From contig NC_010602.1 in NCBI RefSeq assembly GCF_000017685.1, positions 124,001-188,000 of the forward strand: a DNA stretch of 64,000 bases, given 5' to 3'. Both the position numbers and the translations under genes were made by a program. The notes under the pieces were generated by a model. It was given only the letters and a program-made list of their open reading frames with translations, was not told the origin of the DNA and searched no databases. The stretch comes from Leptospira biflexa serovar Patoc strain 'Patoc 1 (Paris)' (GTDB taxonomy: Bacteria > Spirochaetota > Leptospiria > Leptospirales > Leptospiraceae). Shown here one piece after another: positions 63,581-64,000 of this stretch (position 1 is the first letter of the stretch; every line of letters starts with the position of its first letter).

Positions 63581-64000
63581 GTGAAATCAAAAAAAATAAA
63601 CAACGAAACCATCACAGGTATCATTTTTTTTTCTATTTTGGTTTTTGCATTTTTCACAACTGTCATCCAACCAGACAGACCTACCAAAAAATATCCATAC
63701 AGACTCTCTTTATTTTATTCTCGCATAGATGGGATCAAAGAAGGGACAGAAGTGCGAATCCTTGGAATCCCAAAGGGGTATGTGGCTCATATTGATTCCA
63801 GACCTCTTATCGATGTTCCCGATCGTCGATTTCTTGACCATAACATGGATCATGCGATTGAACTTCATATTGCGTTAGAAGATCCTTTAACTCTTTGGGA
63901 CAATTATGAAGTTGATTTTCAAACCATTACCTTGTTTTCAGGACGGATCATCAATATCAACCCAGGAAGTTCAGACGGGAAACGCCCCTTTTTCAAACCA
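63581..64000 (+). CDS. MlaD/MCE-family lipid transport protein (partial)
   Basis: The start and first 140 codons of a gene that continues past the window. GTG at 63581 opens the frame (KSKKINNETITGIIFFSILV), with one N-terminal membrane helix (IIFFSILVFAFFTTVI), then an MCE domain beginning YRLSLFYSRIDGIKEGTEVRILGIPKGYV, the typical form of MlaD-like periplasmic subunits of lipid ABC transporters. The end of the visible part (TLFSGRIININPG) fits the same fold. It is divergent from the MDR gene; no good ribosome site lies directly before the GTG. Confidence 0.82.
   Translation, partial: MKSKKINNETITGIIFFSILVFAFFTTVIQPDRPTKKYPYRLSLFYSRIDGIKEGTEVRILGIPKGYVAHIDSRPLIDVPDRRFLDHNMDHAIELHIALEDPLTLWDNYEVDFQTITLFSGRIININPGSSDGKRPFFKP

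Overview
The window is a stretch of chromosome from a Leptospira-like spirochaete. Supporting signs are the moderately AT-rich DNA, many lipoproteins with relaxed spirochaetal lipoboxes (for example FHC, SHC, FSC before the protein body), a DUF1554 lipoprotein, a spiro-SPASM radical SAM protein, a phasin-like protein, and housekeeping genes (purF, lysC, ssrA) of main-chromosome type. Genes are tightly packed on both strands, often overlapping by 1-4 bases. I see no prophage, insertion sequence, rRNA, tRNA or CRISPR array. Genus-level placement is inference from protein content; no database was searched.

Layout. 1-8.2 kb: small membrane proteins and lipoproteins, a divergent AraC regulator/SDR pair, and a metzincin-type lipoprotein with a secreted partner. 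8.2-9.0 kb: the tmRNA gene (minus strand, tag ANNEFALAA), flanked on its 3' side by GC-rich duplicated DNA that carries an 18-base copy of the tmRNA 3' end. 9.1-17.1 kb: lipoproteins, an orphan MotB-like protein, a PAS protein that ends after the histidine-kinase dimerisation helices, an aquaglyceroporin, malic enzyme, and a phasin gene preceded by two TGC-N3-GCA operators. 18.2-25.9 kb: an exbB-exbD-exbD-tonB operon behind a Pho-box-like site, then a minus-strand run encoding a vitamin-B12-binding-type protein, a KtrA/KtrB potassium uptake system and an adenosine-deaminase-like enzyme.

26-38 kb: a MATE exporter, a cNMP-patatin phospholipase, a three-gene zinc-ribbon/helical/SPFH-SHOCT module, a DUF1549-DUF1501 pair, a porin with a cysteine-rich lipoprotein, and gmd. 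38.3-44 kb: a frameshifted membrane protein gene, STAS and cNMP regulators, TPR and vWA proteins, Nudix hydrolase and RNase D. 44-53.5 kb: purF-queD-queC (purine and queuosine synthesis), an SGNH lipoprotein, an MBOAT O-acyltransferase with a DUF1574-like partner, a PA-domain lipoprotein, pntAB-pntB without pntAA, and a NarL-type response regulator.

53.7-60.1 kb holds the most interesting locus: a minus-strand, translationally coupled run encoding aspartokinase, a SurA-like foldase, a spiro-SPASM radical SAM protein, an SpsF-PseG fusion and a TPR protein. It looks like a spirochaete-specific surface or flagellar modification pathway. The window closes with a fatty-acid desaturase, small lipoproteins, a quinone-oxidoreductase-like enzyme and the start of an MlaD/MCE-family lipid transport gene cut by the window edge.
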